The position numbers and the translations under genes were made by a program. The notes beneath the pieces were generated by a model, which was given only the letters and a program-made list of their open reading frames with translations, did no database searches and was not told where the DNA came from. From JANPJV01 sp031425695 (GTDB lineage Bacteria > Pseudomonadota > Gammaproteobacteria > Xanthomonadales > SZUA-5), in contig JANPJV010000219.1 of the NCBI GenBank assembly GCA_031425695.1, positions 1-35,175 of the forward strand: a DNA stretch of 35,175 nt. Reading direction: 5' to 3'. Shown piece by piece: positions 8,024 through 14,786 of this stretch. Each line of letters opens with the position of its first letter. Position 1 is the stretch's first letter.

Positions 8024-9187
8024 ATGGCGGGTTTGAGCGCGTACGCAGAGCGCTGGCAATTCGCCGAACGCCTGGCAATGCCGGCGCGCGCGGTGGCGCA
8101 GTTGCAGGCGCAGCGAGCGCAGTTCCGGGAAGACCTGGTCGGCCACCGGCTCGGCCCCGATGCGACCGATCCGCTGTTCGTGCCCGAACTCGCGGCATTG
8201 TTTGTGCGCGCCGGCGAGCGCAGCCGCGAGCTCCGCCGCTGGCGCGCACTGAGCCTGCGCAGCGACACGCCCGAGGGTGCTGCGCGCGCCGCACAGCAGG
8301 ACGACTGCCCGGTCGTCAGCCACGGTCCGCGCACGCTGGCGCCAGCGGCGATCGGGCTCGATCTCGCGGCCGCCGCCGGTGCTGACGTGATCGTCGGCGT
8401 GCTCGACAGCGGCCTTGATCTCAACCATCCCGATTTTGCTGGCGGACGGATCGCTGCGCGTGCGGCCTTCATCGGCGATGGCACGACCCACGACGGCACC
8501 CGTAACAGTCACGGCACGGCCGCCGCCGGGATCATTGCTGGCCCGCGCCAGCCGCGCGATGGCGGCTGTCGCTACGGCATTGCCAGCGACGCGCGCCTGG
8601 TGATCGCCAAAGTCATGGCCGACAGTGGCCGCAGCGACAGCTTCGCGGTTGAGATCGCGGCGGCCTGGGCGATTGCCGCGGGCGCGCGCATCCTGTCGAT
8701 CAGCGTCGGCTTTGCGCGGGCGCGGGATGCTGCGCCGAGTGTGCTCAGCCGCTCGCTCGGCCGGCTCTCGCGCCGGCGTCGGGTGCTGGTCGTGGCCGCT
8801 GCGGGTAACGGCGATCCCCGCGTCGACGGGATCAAGCAGCCAGCGGCCGGACGCGGGGTGCTGGCGATTGGCGCCACGGACCTGGCCGGTCGCTTGCGCC
8901 CCGATTCCTTGCGGGGCGACGGCCGTGCGCAGCTGTTCTGCGTGGCCCCGGGCGGTAATGTGGTCAGTGCCGCGGTGGAAGCCGACCCCAGCCAGCCAGT
9001 GGGGCGTCGCGGCTTCTTCAATGGCACTTCCGCAGCCGCTCCGGTGGTCGCCGGTGTCGCTGCCGTGCTGCTCCAGCGTTTCCCCGGATGCTGCGAAGAC
9101 CTGCTGCGCGCCGAGCTGGCGCGTCGCTGCCTGCCGCTCGACGAGGGTGATCCGCGTGGATACGGCGCTGGCGCCGTGCACATGTAG
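8024..9187 (+). CDS. S8 family subtilisin-like serine peptidase
   Basis: A 387-residue subtilase with the full catalytic set: Asp128 (VGVLDSGLDLNHPDF), His163 (NSHGTAAAG), oxyanion Asn262 (AAAGNGDP) and Ser336 (FNGTSAAAPVVAG). It has no signal peptide and no recognisable I9 propeptide. The first 110 residues are helical and charged, so the enzyme may be cytoplasmic or use this segment as a regulatory domain. The ATG at 8024 has an AGGGA too close to be ideal; a TTG at 8033 is an alternative. It is divergent from the CHAT operon (141 bp between starts), so the two may share regulation. The C-terminus GYGAGAVHM fits the usual subtilase ending, but the stop codon lies within a 30-bp tandem repeat. 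Confidence 0.92.
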   Translation: MAGLSAYAERWQFAERLAMPARAVAQLQAQRAQFREDLVGHRLGPDATDPLFVPELAALFVRAGERSRELRRWRALSLRSDTPEGAARAAQQDDCPVVSHGPRTLAPAAIGLDLAAAAGADVIVGVLDSGLDLNHPDFAGGRIAARAAFIGDGTTHDGTRNSHGTAAAGIIAGPRQPRDGGCRYGIASDARLVIAKVMADSGRSDSFAVEIAAAWAIAAGARILSISVGFARARDAAPSVLSRSLGRLSRRRRVLVVAAAGNGDPRVDGIKQPAAGRGVLAIGATDLAGRLRPDSLRGDGRAQLFCVAPGGNVVSAAVEADPSQPVGRRGFFNGTSAAAPVVAGVAAVLLQRFPGCCEDLLRAELARRCLPLDEGDPRGYGAGAVHM

Positions 9188-9263
9188 GCGCTGGGCGCTG
9201 GCGCCGTGCACTTGTGAGCGCTGGGCGTCGGCGCCGTGCACTTGTGCGCGCTGGGCGTCGGCT
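9161..9263. repeat. 30-bp tandem repeat spanning the subtilase stop codon
   Basis: Three 30-bp units (9161-9190, 9191-9220, 9221-9250) and a partial fourth share GGCGCTGGCGCCGTGCAC-type sequence. The unit is exactly ten codons. In the subtilase frame it reads (A)LGAGAVHL-stop, with stops TAG in unit 1 and TGA in unit 2; unit 3 has lost its stop. The gene therefore ends in a block that has been copied with its stop codon. Confidence 0.92.
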
Positions 9264-9466
9264 CCCGGCGCGTCTGATTGCATCCGCGCCTGCCGGTCCC
9301 GCGCCGCATTGGCACACTCCAGCGCCGCGACCAGTGGCTCGCGGGTGAGCAGGTACGCCTCGAACCACGCGCATTCGCCTACCCCGAGCGCACCCTCCAG
9401 ATAACGCTGAAACCAGCGACTTTCGTCGATGCCGCCGGCCACGCGCCTGATCGATCGGGATGCCAT
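9264..9466 (-). pseudogene. Possible fragment of an anti-sigma-like protein
   Basis: From an ATG at 9466 the minus strand encodes about 65 residues with a helix-turn-helix-like pattern: DESRWFQRYLEGALGVGECA, then WFEAYLLTREPLVAALE. This is the spacing of the short N-terminal domain of many anti-sigma factors ('RYLdGeLs..E...FE..L...P'). It lacks the His and Cys of the zinc-binding form. Past residue 65 the frame enters the 30-bp repeats (DAQRAQVHGA units) and then runs antisense through the subtilase without a stop, so no natural end exists. Best read as a broken gene whose 3' part was lost by repeat growth or deletion. No sigma factor gene is in the window. Low certainty. Confidence 0.35.
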
Positions 9467-9688
9467 CTCTGCGCCTTGCTTGCTCCTGATGTCGAAGCAG
9501 AGGAGAGCCGCGAGCACCACTTGTCTCAGCGCCAAATGTGAACAATGTGTCGAGGGTGGGGGCGGTGCTGGTTTTGGGTTTCGGTTGTGGGTTTCGGAGT
9601 GGAGGGTCTCGCAAGTTGCTCTGTCCGAAACCGACAACCGAAACCGAAACCGCTTTTCACGCTTGCGCCCCTACGCCAGACTCCCCGC
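9467..9688. repeat. TTTCGG palindromic element (copy A) in the gap before prmB
   Basis: The arms are 9565-9598 (TGGTTTTGGGTTTCGGTTGT and on) and 9624-9653 (TCCGAAACCGACAACCGAAA and on), about 30 bp each with a 25-bp centre. The rest of the gap, 9467-9564 and 9654-9688, shows nothing else. Other copies lie at 18191-18270 and 23935-24045. Confidence 0.88.
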
Positions 9689-10612
9689 ATGCCCACCCCC
9701 GCCCGCACGCTTTCCGACCTCGTCGTTCACGGCGCGAAGCGCTTTCGGGCGGCGCGGATCTGTGTCGGGCACAGTGAGGACAACGCGCTCGACGAGGCGC
9801 GGGCGCTGGTGTTGCATGCGCTGCATCTTCCCGCTGAGCTGCCCGCCTTTTTCGGCCAGGCGCATCTCGTCGACAGCGAGGTCGAGGTCGTGCTGGCGCT
9901 GTTCGAACGCCGCGTGGCCGAGCGCATTCCCGCGGCCTACCTGATCGGCAGTGCGAGTTTTGCCGGCTTGAGATTGCGCAGCGATGCGCGCGCACTGGTG
10001 CCGCGCTCGCCGATTGCCGAGCTGATCGAGAATGGCTTCGAGCCCTGGTTGCGCGGCCGCAGCGTGCAGCGAGTGCTGGACCTGTGCACCGGCGGTGGCT
10101 CGATTGCGGTCGCGATGGCGGTGCACCAGCCGCAGTGGCAGGTCGATGCAGTCGACCTGTCGCCGGCAGCGCTCAGTCTCGCCGCCGAGAATGTGGCGCT
10201 CCATGGCGTCGCCGAGCGCGTCTGCCTGGTCGAATCGGACCTGTTCACGGCGCTCGACGGCGAGGTCTACGACCTCATGGTCTCCAATCCGCCATACATC
10301 ACAAGCGCCAAATACGCGGCGATGCCGCGCGAGTACGCACACGAGCCGCGCATGGGCCTGGAGTCCGGCGACGACGGCCTCGACGCCACCCTGCGCATCC
10401 TGCGCGACGCTCCCGCGCACCTGTCCGAGGATGCGCTGCTCATCATCGAAGTCGGTGAAGCCGAGCGCGCATTGAGCCGGCTGCTGCCGGAACTGCCCTT
10501 CGCCTGGATCGAATTCAGCGTCGGCCAGATGGGCATCTTCGCGCTCGAAGCCAGCGCCCTGCGCGCCGGCCTCGATGCCGTGCGCAGGGTGTGTGCCGCA
10601 CGCGGGTTGTGA
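9689..10612 (+). CDS. prmB: PrmB, N5-glutamine methyltransferase for ribosomal protein L3
   Basis: A 307-residue class I SAM-dependent methyltransferase. It has the N-terminal helical substrate-binding part of the HemK/PrmB family (1-110), a SAM-binding glycine loop LDLCTGGGSIA (130-140), the acidic ribose-binding residue in VDAVDLSP (152-159), and the glutamine-binding NPPY motif (200-203). PrmB uses S-adenosylmethionine to methylate Gln150 (E. coli numbering) of L3 during 50S assembly. Length and CTGGG loop favour PrmB over PrmC. The ATG at 9689 opens the conserved region; upstream codons fall in the palindromic element. The last 16 codons recur in diverged form 101 bp downstream. Confidence 0.9.
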   Translation: MPTPARTLSDLVVHGAKRFRAARICVGHSEDNALDEARALVLHALHLPAELPAFFGQAHLVDSEVEVVLALFERRVAERIPAAYLIGSASFAGLRLRSDARALVPRSPIAELIENGFEPWLRGRSVQRVLDLCTGGGSIAVAMAVHQPQWQVDAVDLSPAALSLAAENVALHGVAERVCLVESDLFTALDGEVYDLMVSNPPYITSAKYAAMPREYAHEPRMGLESGDDGLDATLRILRDAPAHLSEDALLIIEVGEAERALSRLLPELPFAWIEFSVGQMGIFALEASALRAGLDAVRRVCAARGL

Positions 10613-10616
10613 ATTT

Positions 10617-10656
10617 GTAGGTCATGTTGCTCGCGCAAGCGAGCTACTTGACGGCT
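10617..10656. repeat. Single arm of the GTAGGTCATG element
   Basis: GTAGGTCATGTTGCTCGCGC and the following GAGCTACTTGACGGC match an arm of the full palindrome at 27764-27854. The arm carries its own small hairpin, GCTCGC-gcaa-GCGAGC. The opening GTAG and internal hairpin resemble REP elements. No second arm is seen here. Confidence 0.85.
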
Positions 10657-10659
10657 TTT

Positions 10660-10716
10660 GCGCGAGCCGGCCTCGATGCCGTGCGCCGAATGTGCATCGC
10701 GCGAGGACTCTCCTGA
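10660..10716 (+). pseudogene. Duplicated 3' tail of prmB
   Basis: Reads ARAGLDAVRRMCIARGLS-stop, against RAGLDAVRRVCAARGL-stop at the true end of prmB (10562-10612). About three quarters of the 48 compared bases match, and differences favour third codon positions. The repeat arm at 10617-10656 lies between the two copies. It probably marks either an insertion that cut off the original tail or a local duplication. Confidence 0.8.
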
Positions 10717-10735
10717 GAGCCAGATCAACCTCAAA

Positions 10736-10914
10736 GCATCCACAGATTACATGGATGAAAAGCGGATGACGCAGATTAAGAGCGACTGCTGACGCTGGGT
10801 CTCGTGCCTCATCGGATCATGCCCTGCGCATCAGCCGAGACTCGCGCGCTGCCACCTGAGCTCGGTCTTTAATCAGCTCTGATCCGCTTTTCATCTGTGT
10901 AATCTGTGGATGCT
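10736..10914. repeat. TCCACAGATTACA palindromic element (copy 2)
   Basis: The left arm from 10736 (GCATCCACAGATTACATGGA, then TGAAAAGCGGAT) and the right arm 10881-10914 (GATCCGCTTTTCATCTGTGT, then AATCTGTGGATGC) are inverted. The centre is unique. The DnaA-box positions are degenerate here (GCATCCACA for TTATCCACA). It lies between the convergent prmB and ABC permease genes. Confidence 0.9.
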
Positions 10915-10941
10915 TCGCGTCTGATCTTGCTCTACAGGTCC

Positions 10942-11745
10942 TCAATTCTCCGTACGTTTGTAGGCGCGGGCGGCCAGGAACAGGAACAGCAGCGCAAATG
11001 CGCTCAGCGCGAGGAACGAGCGCAGCGGGAATCCACTGATGCTGCCGACTGCCCACAGGTTGAGCTGGCCGAAGTGGAAGGAAGGCAGGAACGCGGCGAT
11101 CGTCTGCATCAGCTTCGGCATCAGGAAGATCGGGAATACCAGTCCGCCGAGGAAGGCCAGCGGCAGGTAGACCAGTTGCACGACCGCGACTGCGGCCTGG
11201 GCCCGTAACAGGCAGCCGATCATCAGCCCGAGCGCGGCGAAGGGCAGGGCCCCGAGGCCGAGTACCAGGAAGTACGCGGCGATGGATAAAGCCGAGAGAC
11301 GAACGCCGCCGACCGTGGTCGCGAGGGTCAGCAACAGCAGGCCGACCATGACCGCGAATACCATTGCCATCGCCGCCTTGGCGAAGAGGTAGCTCAGTGG
11401 GGGCAAGGGCAGGACGCGCTTCAAGTCGAGCAGGCCGTTGCTGCGTTCCTCGGCAATGCCGACCCCGAATCCGAACAGGGCCGGCCCCATCGCGCCGAAC
11501 ACGGCGTAGGTGGCGAGCATGTAGCGGGCGGTTTCGCCACTGCTCGCGCCGCGCGCCATGAGCACGCCGAAGAGCAGGTAGAACAGGGACGGAAACGCCA
11601 GCGTCGGATACAGGAAGGCCGGCTGGCGCCAGACCTTGAGGACCTCGGCGCGAGCCTCCTGGAGATAGGCGCGGAGCGGTGGGCCGGCGCGTACGCCGAT
11701 CTGCGCTTCGGGCGCCGCTGTGGGTATCGCAGTCAGCGTATTCAT
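10942..11745 (-). CDS. ABC-2 type transporter permease
   Basis: A 267-residue inner-membrane protein with six predicted helices in the ABC-2 (drug or polysaccharide/lipid exporter) pattern: FLYPTLAFPSLFYLLFGVLM, a helix after ARYMLATYAVFGAM, paired helices around AKAAMAMVFAVMVGLLLLTL, then GLGALPFAALGLMIGCLL, LPLAFLGGLVFPIFLMP and a final SFLALSAFALLFLFLAARAY. The ATG at 11745 overlaps the stop of the ATPase gene (ATGA), so both are translated from one message. It would form the membrane channel with two ATPase subunits. The substrate is unknown; the GGLVFP segment is common in efflux permeases of the YadH/NodJ kind. Confidence 0.9.
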   Translation of the reverse strand: MNTLTAIPTAAPEAQIGVRAGPPLRAYLQEARAEVLKVWRQPAFLYPTLAFPSLFYLLFGVLMARGASSGETARYMLATYAVFGAMGPALFGFGVGIAEERSNGLLDLKRVLPLPPLSYLFAKAAMAMVFAVMVGLLLLTLATTVGGVRLSALSIAAYFLVLGLGALPFAALGLMIGCLLRAQAAVAVVQLVYLPLAFLGGLVFPIFLMPKLMQTIAAFLPSFHFGQLNLWAVGSISGFPLRSFLALSAFALLFLFLAARAYKRTEN

Positions 11746-12656
11746 GCAGCTTCCTTGAGCCAGCGTTCGACGGCGTCTTCGAGACGCGGACGGATCACTT
11801 CGAGATCGTTGAGCGTCGCGTCGGCGGCGAGCGCCGCGCGCAGCAGTTGTTCGGGAGCGCGGGTGTGCACGCTGGCGCGACCCTGGTCGAGCAGCACCTG
11901 GTCTGCGCCGGGCAGCGCCGCCAGCGCGGTAGCGTCGAGGCTGGTGCGGAAATGCACGACGCTGCCGTCGATGCGCGCCCGCACTTCGGCCGGCGTGCCG
12001 CTGCCGAGCGCCCGGCCCTGGGCCATCACCAGGACGCGATGGGCGACGGCTTCGGCTTCGGCGAGATCGTGAGTGGTCAGCAGCACGCCCATGCCGGCGG
12101 CGACGCGGCGTCGAATCGCCGCCCAGAAGCTTGATCGTGCGCCGACGTCGAGCGCGGAGGTCGGCTCGTCGAGGATCAGCAGCCGCGGATTGCCGACCAG
12201 CGCGAGGGCGAACTGCGCGCGCCGTTTCTGTCCGCCGGAAAGGGCTTCGTAGCGGCGATCGAGCTGGCCGTCGAGCTCGCAATCGCGGGCCAGGCTGTCG
12301 ATGCTGGCCGGCTCTGCGTAGTAGCTCGAGGCCAGCCGCAATTGATCACGGACGGTGAGCTGATCCGGCAACGCGCCAACCTGCAGCATCACGCCCTGGC
12401 CCAGGCGCGCGGCGAAAGATCCGGGTGCCGAGCCGAGCACGCGGATCTGTCCGGCATCGACGCGCGTCAACCCGAGCAACGCACGCACTGCAGTGGTCTT
12501 GCCGGCACCATTGGGCCCGAGCAGCGCCAGCACTTCGCCGGTGTGCAGCGTGAGATCTAGTCCACGCAAGGCCTCGGTCTGCGCAAAGCGCTTGCGGACA
12601 CCGCTCAGGCTGAGCAGCTCCGCGCCAGCGCGTGGCGGTGATGCGGGGAGGGACAT
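11742..12656 (-). CDS. ABC transporter ATP-binding protein
   Basis: A 304-residue ATPase subunit: Walker A GPNGAGKT (47-54), signature LSGGQ (139-143), Walker B LLILDEP (159-165) and the H-loop in LLTTHDLAEAE. A C-terminal extension of about 80 residues follows the nucleotide-binding domain, as in CcmA/NodI-type drug-exporter ATPases. The start is set at the ATG at 12656 (GGAA upstream); a GTG at 12707 would add 17 residues of non-conserved sequence. The stop overlaps the permease start. The pair probably exports a hydrophobic compound. Confidence 0.92.
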   Translation of the reverse strand: MSLPASPPRAGAELLSLSGVRKRFAQTEALRGLDLTLHTGEVLALLGPNGAGKTTAVRALLGLTRVDAGQIRVLGSAPGSFAARLGQGVMLQVGALPDQLTVRDQLRLASSYYAEPASIDSLARDCELDGQLDRRYEALSGGQKRRAQFALALVGNPRLLILDEPTSALDVGARSSFWAAIRRRVAAGMGVLLTTHDLAEAEAVAHRVLVMAQGRALGSGTPAEVRARIDGSVVHFRTSLDATALAALPGADQVLLDQGRASVHTRAPEQLLRAALAADATLNDLEVIRPRLEDAVERWLKEAA

Positions 12657-12771
12657 GGCGATTCCAATGGAGCGTAGAGGAGGCTCCAGGATCTGCGTCG
12701 CCACCACCGCTGCACAGGCACACAGAACATGCCTGGTGGGTGACAGTCGTCACTGCCTAGCTGTTGTTGGG

Positions 12772-12897
12772 CCGGACTTGTCCGGACGCTTTTCAGCCTC
12801 GCACTGCGACGGTCCGGACCTTGTCCGGACGCCTTTCAGCATCGCACTACGTGGGTCCGGACCTTGTCCGGACGCTTTTCCGCTTCGCACTGCGAAG
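12772..12897. repeat. Three tandem units with GTCCGGAC palindromes
   Basis: Three units of about 39-44 bp start at 12772, 12811 and 12854. Each has (GG)TCCGGACCTTGTCCGGAC followed by GCTTTTCAGC-CTCGCACTGCG with small changes. They fill the space between the ATPase start and the VanZ-like stop. The same core occurs inverted at 4178-4196. Confidence 0.9.
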
Positions 12898-12898
12898 C

Positions 12899-13291
12899 TC
12901 AGCGCCCGAGCAGCCGCTCGAACATGCGCAGCCCACGCCCGAGCGGCGTTCCCAGCAGCAGAGCACCGATCAGCATGCCGGCTAGGTTGGCGACGAGATC
13001 GGCAAGTTCGGCGCTGCGCGGCGGCGACAGCATCTGCAACAGCTCGATGGCAACCCCGTACGCCAGCAGCCCAACGACCACACGCCCAAGCCCGCGCATG
13101 CCGCCACCGATCAGCTCCCCGAAATACAGCGTCAGCACGACGTAGGCGAATGCATGCAGCAATTTGTCGCTGCTGGGCAAGTCGATCACCGGGCCGCCCA
13201 GCGGCATCAGCGACAAGGCCGTAATCACCAGCAGCAAGGCGATGCCCAGGGACCACCAGAGGCGGCGAAGGTGCGGCGGGGCGCTCGTCAT
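12899..13291 (-). CDS. VanZ-like membrane protein
   Basis: A 130-residue protein with four predicted helices. It has the VanZ-family pattern: SSDKLLHAFAYVVLTLYF after the first helix, GVAIELLQ in the third, then AELADLVANLAGMLIGALLL. VanZ gives low-level teicoplanin resistance in enterococci, but most proteobacterial members have no known role. The ATG at 13291 follows a long palindrome whose arm ends CCAAAT, so the start codon begins within the stem. Longer in-frame starts exist upstream but are encoded by repeat sequence. Confidence 0.8.
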   Translation of the reverse strand: MTSAPPHLRRLWWSLGIALLLVITALSLMPLGGPVIDLPSSDKLLHAFAYVVLTLYFGELIGGGMRGLGRVVVGLLAYGVAIELLQMLSPPRSAELADLVANLAGMLIGALLLGTPLGRGLRMFERLLGR

Positions 13292-13382
13292 TTGGAGTGC
13301 GGCGCTCCGGGCCGCCCTGGATGCGTTCGCTCCGACAGTTGGAAAAGGCATCCAAAGCGGCGCCGAGCGCCGCACTCCAAAT
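13290..13382. repeat. TTTGGAGTGCGGCGCTC palindromic element
   Basis: The left arm, 13290-13322, is ATTTGGAGTGCGGCGCTCCG and on. The right arm, 13349-13382, has as reverse complement ATTTGGAGTGCGGCGCTCGG and on. The arms are about 34 bp and G+C rich, with a 26-bp centre. It fills the gap between the VanZ-like start and the methyltransferase stop. Confidence 0.92.
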
Positions 13383-13397
13383 TGGTTCGTCGCCCTC

Positions 13398-14579
13398 TCA
13401 CAGCAAATGCCGCTGCCCATTTCCCGCAAACGCCGCCGGAATCTGCGCTTCGTCGAGCCCGCGGCTTGCGGCAAACACCTTGAAGCGTTCGCCCATCTCG
13501 CCCGGCAGCATCAGTTTGCGGATTTCGTTGGCCGTGCGCAGGCGGCTGAGCTCGGACTGGTCGGGCTGGTTGGCGAACACCTCCTCGATGCCCGCCGCGC
13601 GCAGGAAACCGGCCTGGCTGTCGTAGCCGGCGAGCTCGAAGCCCGCCGTCTGCGCCGCTTCGGCCAGCGCCGTAAAGTTGACCGAGGCAGTGATGTCGTT
13701 GAGGCCCGGATACCAGAAGGGATCGGCGTGCGTGCGATGCCGGTAGTGGCATTGCAAGGTGCCCGCGCGACGCTCGGGCGCGTAGAACTCGGCCAGGCCA
13801 TAGCCGTAATCGGCAATCAGGACGAGCCCGCGGCGTAGCCGACCGGTGACTGCGGCGAACCAGGCCTCGAGCTCTGGAATGAGCTCGCTCGTATAGCCAG
13901 TTGGCAGCGGCTCCGGCAGTTGGACGAAGAGGCGGGCCAGCGCCTCGATCACCTCCCGGCGCGGCGCAAGCTCGGTCTCGATGAGACGGCCGGCGATGTG
14001 GTCGACGCCAATCTCGCTGACCCCGCGTGGTGCCAGCCGAAAGCGCACGCAGGCGAGCGCATCGACGACCTCATTGGCGAGCAGCACGCCTTCGAAGTCA
14101 TTCGTCGGCGGTTGCTCCAGCCAATCGACCAGATGCAGGAGATCGGGCACGCGATGGTCGAGTGTCTCGCGCTGGCGCTCGATGAGGTCGGCACTGCGCT
14201 CGAGGATGGCGTAGCGGGCGGGCAGCGCGTTGCGGGTCCGCAGCGCGCTCAGCAGGTCCGCGGCGAGCGCGCCGCTGCCGGCGCCGAGCTCGAGGATCTG
14301 CGGGGTCTCAAGCTCGGGCAGGAGCGGCGCCAAGGTCGCCGCGAGCACCTGCGCGAACACGTGGCCGAGCTCCGGTGCCGTGACGAAATCGCCATCGACC
14401 CCGAATTTGCGCGCCCCGGCCGAGTAATAGCCGAGGCCGGGCGCATACAGCGCGAGCTCCATGTAGCGCTGGAAAGTCAGCGGCCCGGCGCGCTCGATCT
14501 CGGCGACGATGAGTGCGCGCAGCGCATCGGAAATCGCGTGGGCGTCGGCGTCGGGCTCAGGAAGGTGGAGCGTATGCAT
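13398..14579 (-). CDS. MidA/NDUFAF7-type SAM-dependent methyltransferase
   Basis: A 393-residue member of COG1565. The entry motif is ITF-like (GPLTFQRYMELALYAPGLGYY, 33-53), followed by FGVDGDFVTAPELGHVFAQ and the SAM-binding loop QILELGAGSGALAADLL. Other family motifs are LLANEVVDALACVRF and a long C-terminal half with LVLIADYGYG and HADPFWYPGLNDITASVNF. In mitochondria the relative NDUFAF7 methylates an arginine of complex I; the bacterial substrate is not settled. The start is the ATG at 14579; the TTG at 14582 is the only near alternative. It is separated from hemY by a hairpin element, so it is probably a separate unit. Confidence 0.9.
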   Translation of the reverse strand: MHTLHLPEPDADAHAISDALRALIVAEIERAGPLTFQRYMELALYAPGLGYYSAGARKFGVDGDFVTAPELGHVFAQVLAATLAPLLPELETPQILELGAGSGALAADLLSALRTRNALPARYAILERSADLIERQRETLDHRVPDLLHLVDWLEQPPTNDFEGVLLANEVVDALACVRFRLAPRGVSEIGVDHIAGRLIETELAPRREVIEALARLFVQLPEPLPTGYTSELIPELEAWFAAVTGRLRRGLVLIADYGYGLAEFYAPERRAGTLQCHYRHRTHADPFWYPGLNDITASVNFTALAEAAQTAGFELAGYDSQAGFLRAAGIEEVFANQPDQSELSRLRTANEIRKLMLPGEMGERFKVFAASRGLDEAQIPAAFAGNGQRHLL

Positions 14580-14630
14580 CAAGGTCGTAGGTAGTCACAC
14601 GGTTAAGAGCACAAGAACAGCAAAGCATTT

Positions 14631-14747
14631 TTATCCACAGATTGCGCAGATTTACGCAGATTAAAAGGCGACAGGCTTCAGGGGCGAGACAGCGTACCGC
14701 CCTTGTCTCCTGCTCAATCTGCGTTAATCTGCGAAATCTGTGGATAA
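14631..14747. repeat. Palindromic element with perfect DnaA boxes (copy 3)
   Basis: The arms are 14631-14662 (TTATCCACAGATTGCGCAGA and on) and 14716-14747 (ending AATCTGTGGATAA). Both outer ends are perfect DnaA boxes. The inner part is a GCAGATT-rich variant of copy 1. It fills the gap between the MidA-type and hemY genes, with no other feature. Confidence 0.93.
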
Positions 14748-14786
14748 GATGCTCTCGCTCTCATCTTGTAAGACTTTCCGTGCCTA

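Noticed and set aside
7247..9637. A continuous minus-strand open frame of about 796 codons across the subtilase and the small secreted gene
   Set aside because: The part opposite the subtilase is a shadow. Only the last 211 codons (own signal peptide and ribosome site) and perhaps the first 65 after the ATG at 9466 look like genuine protein.
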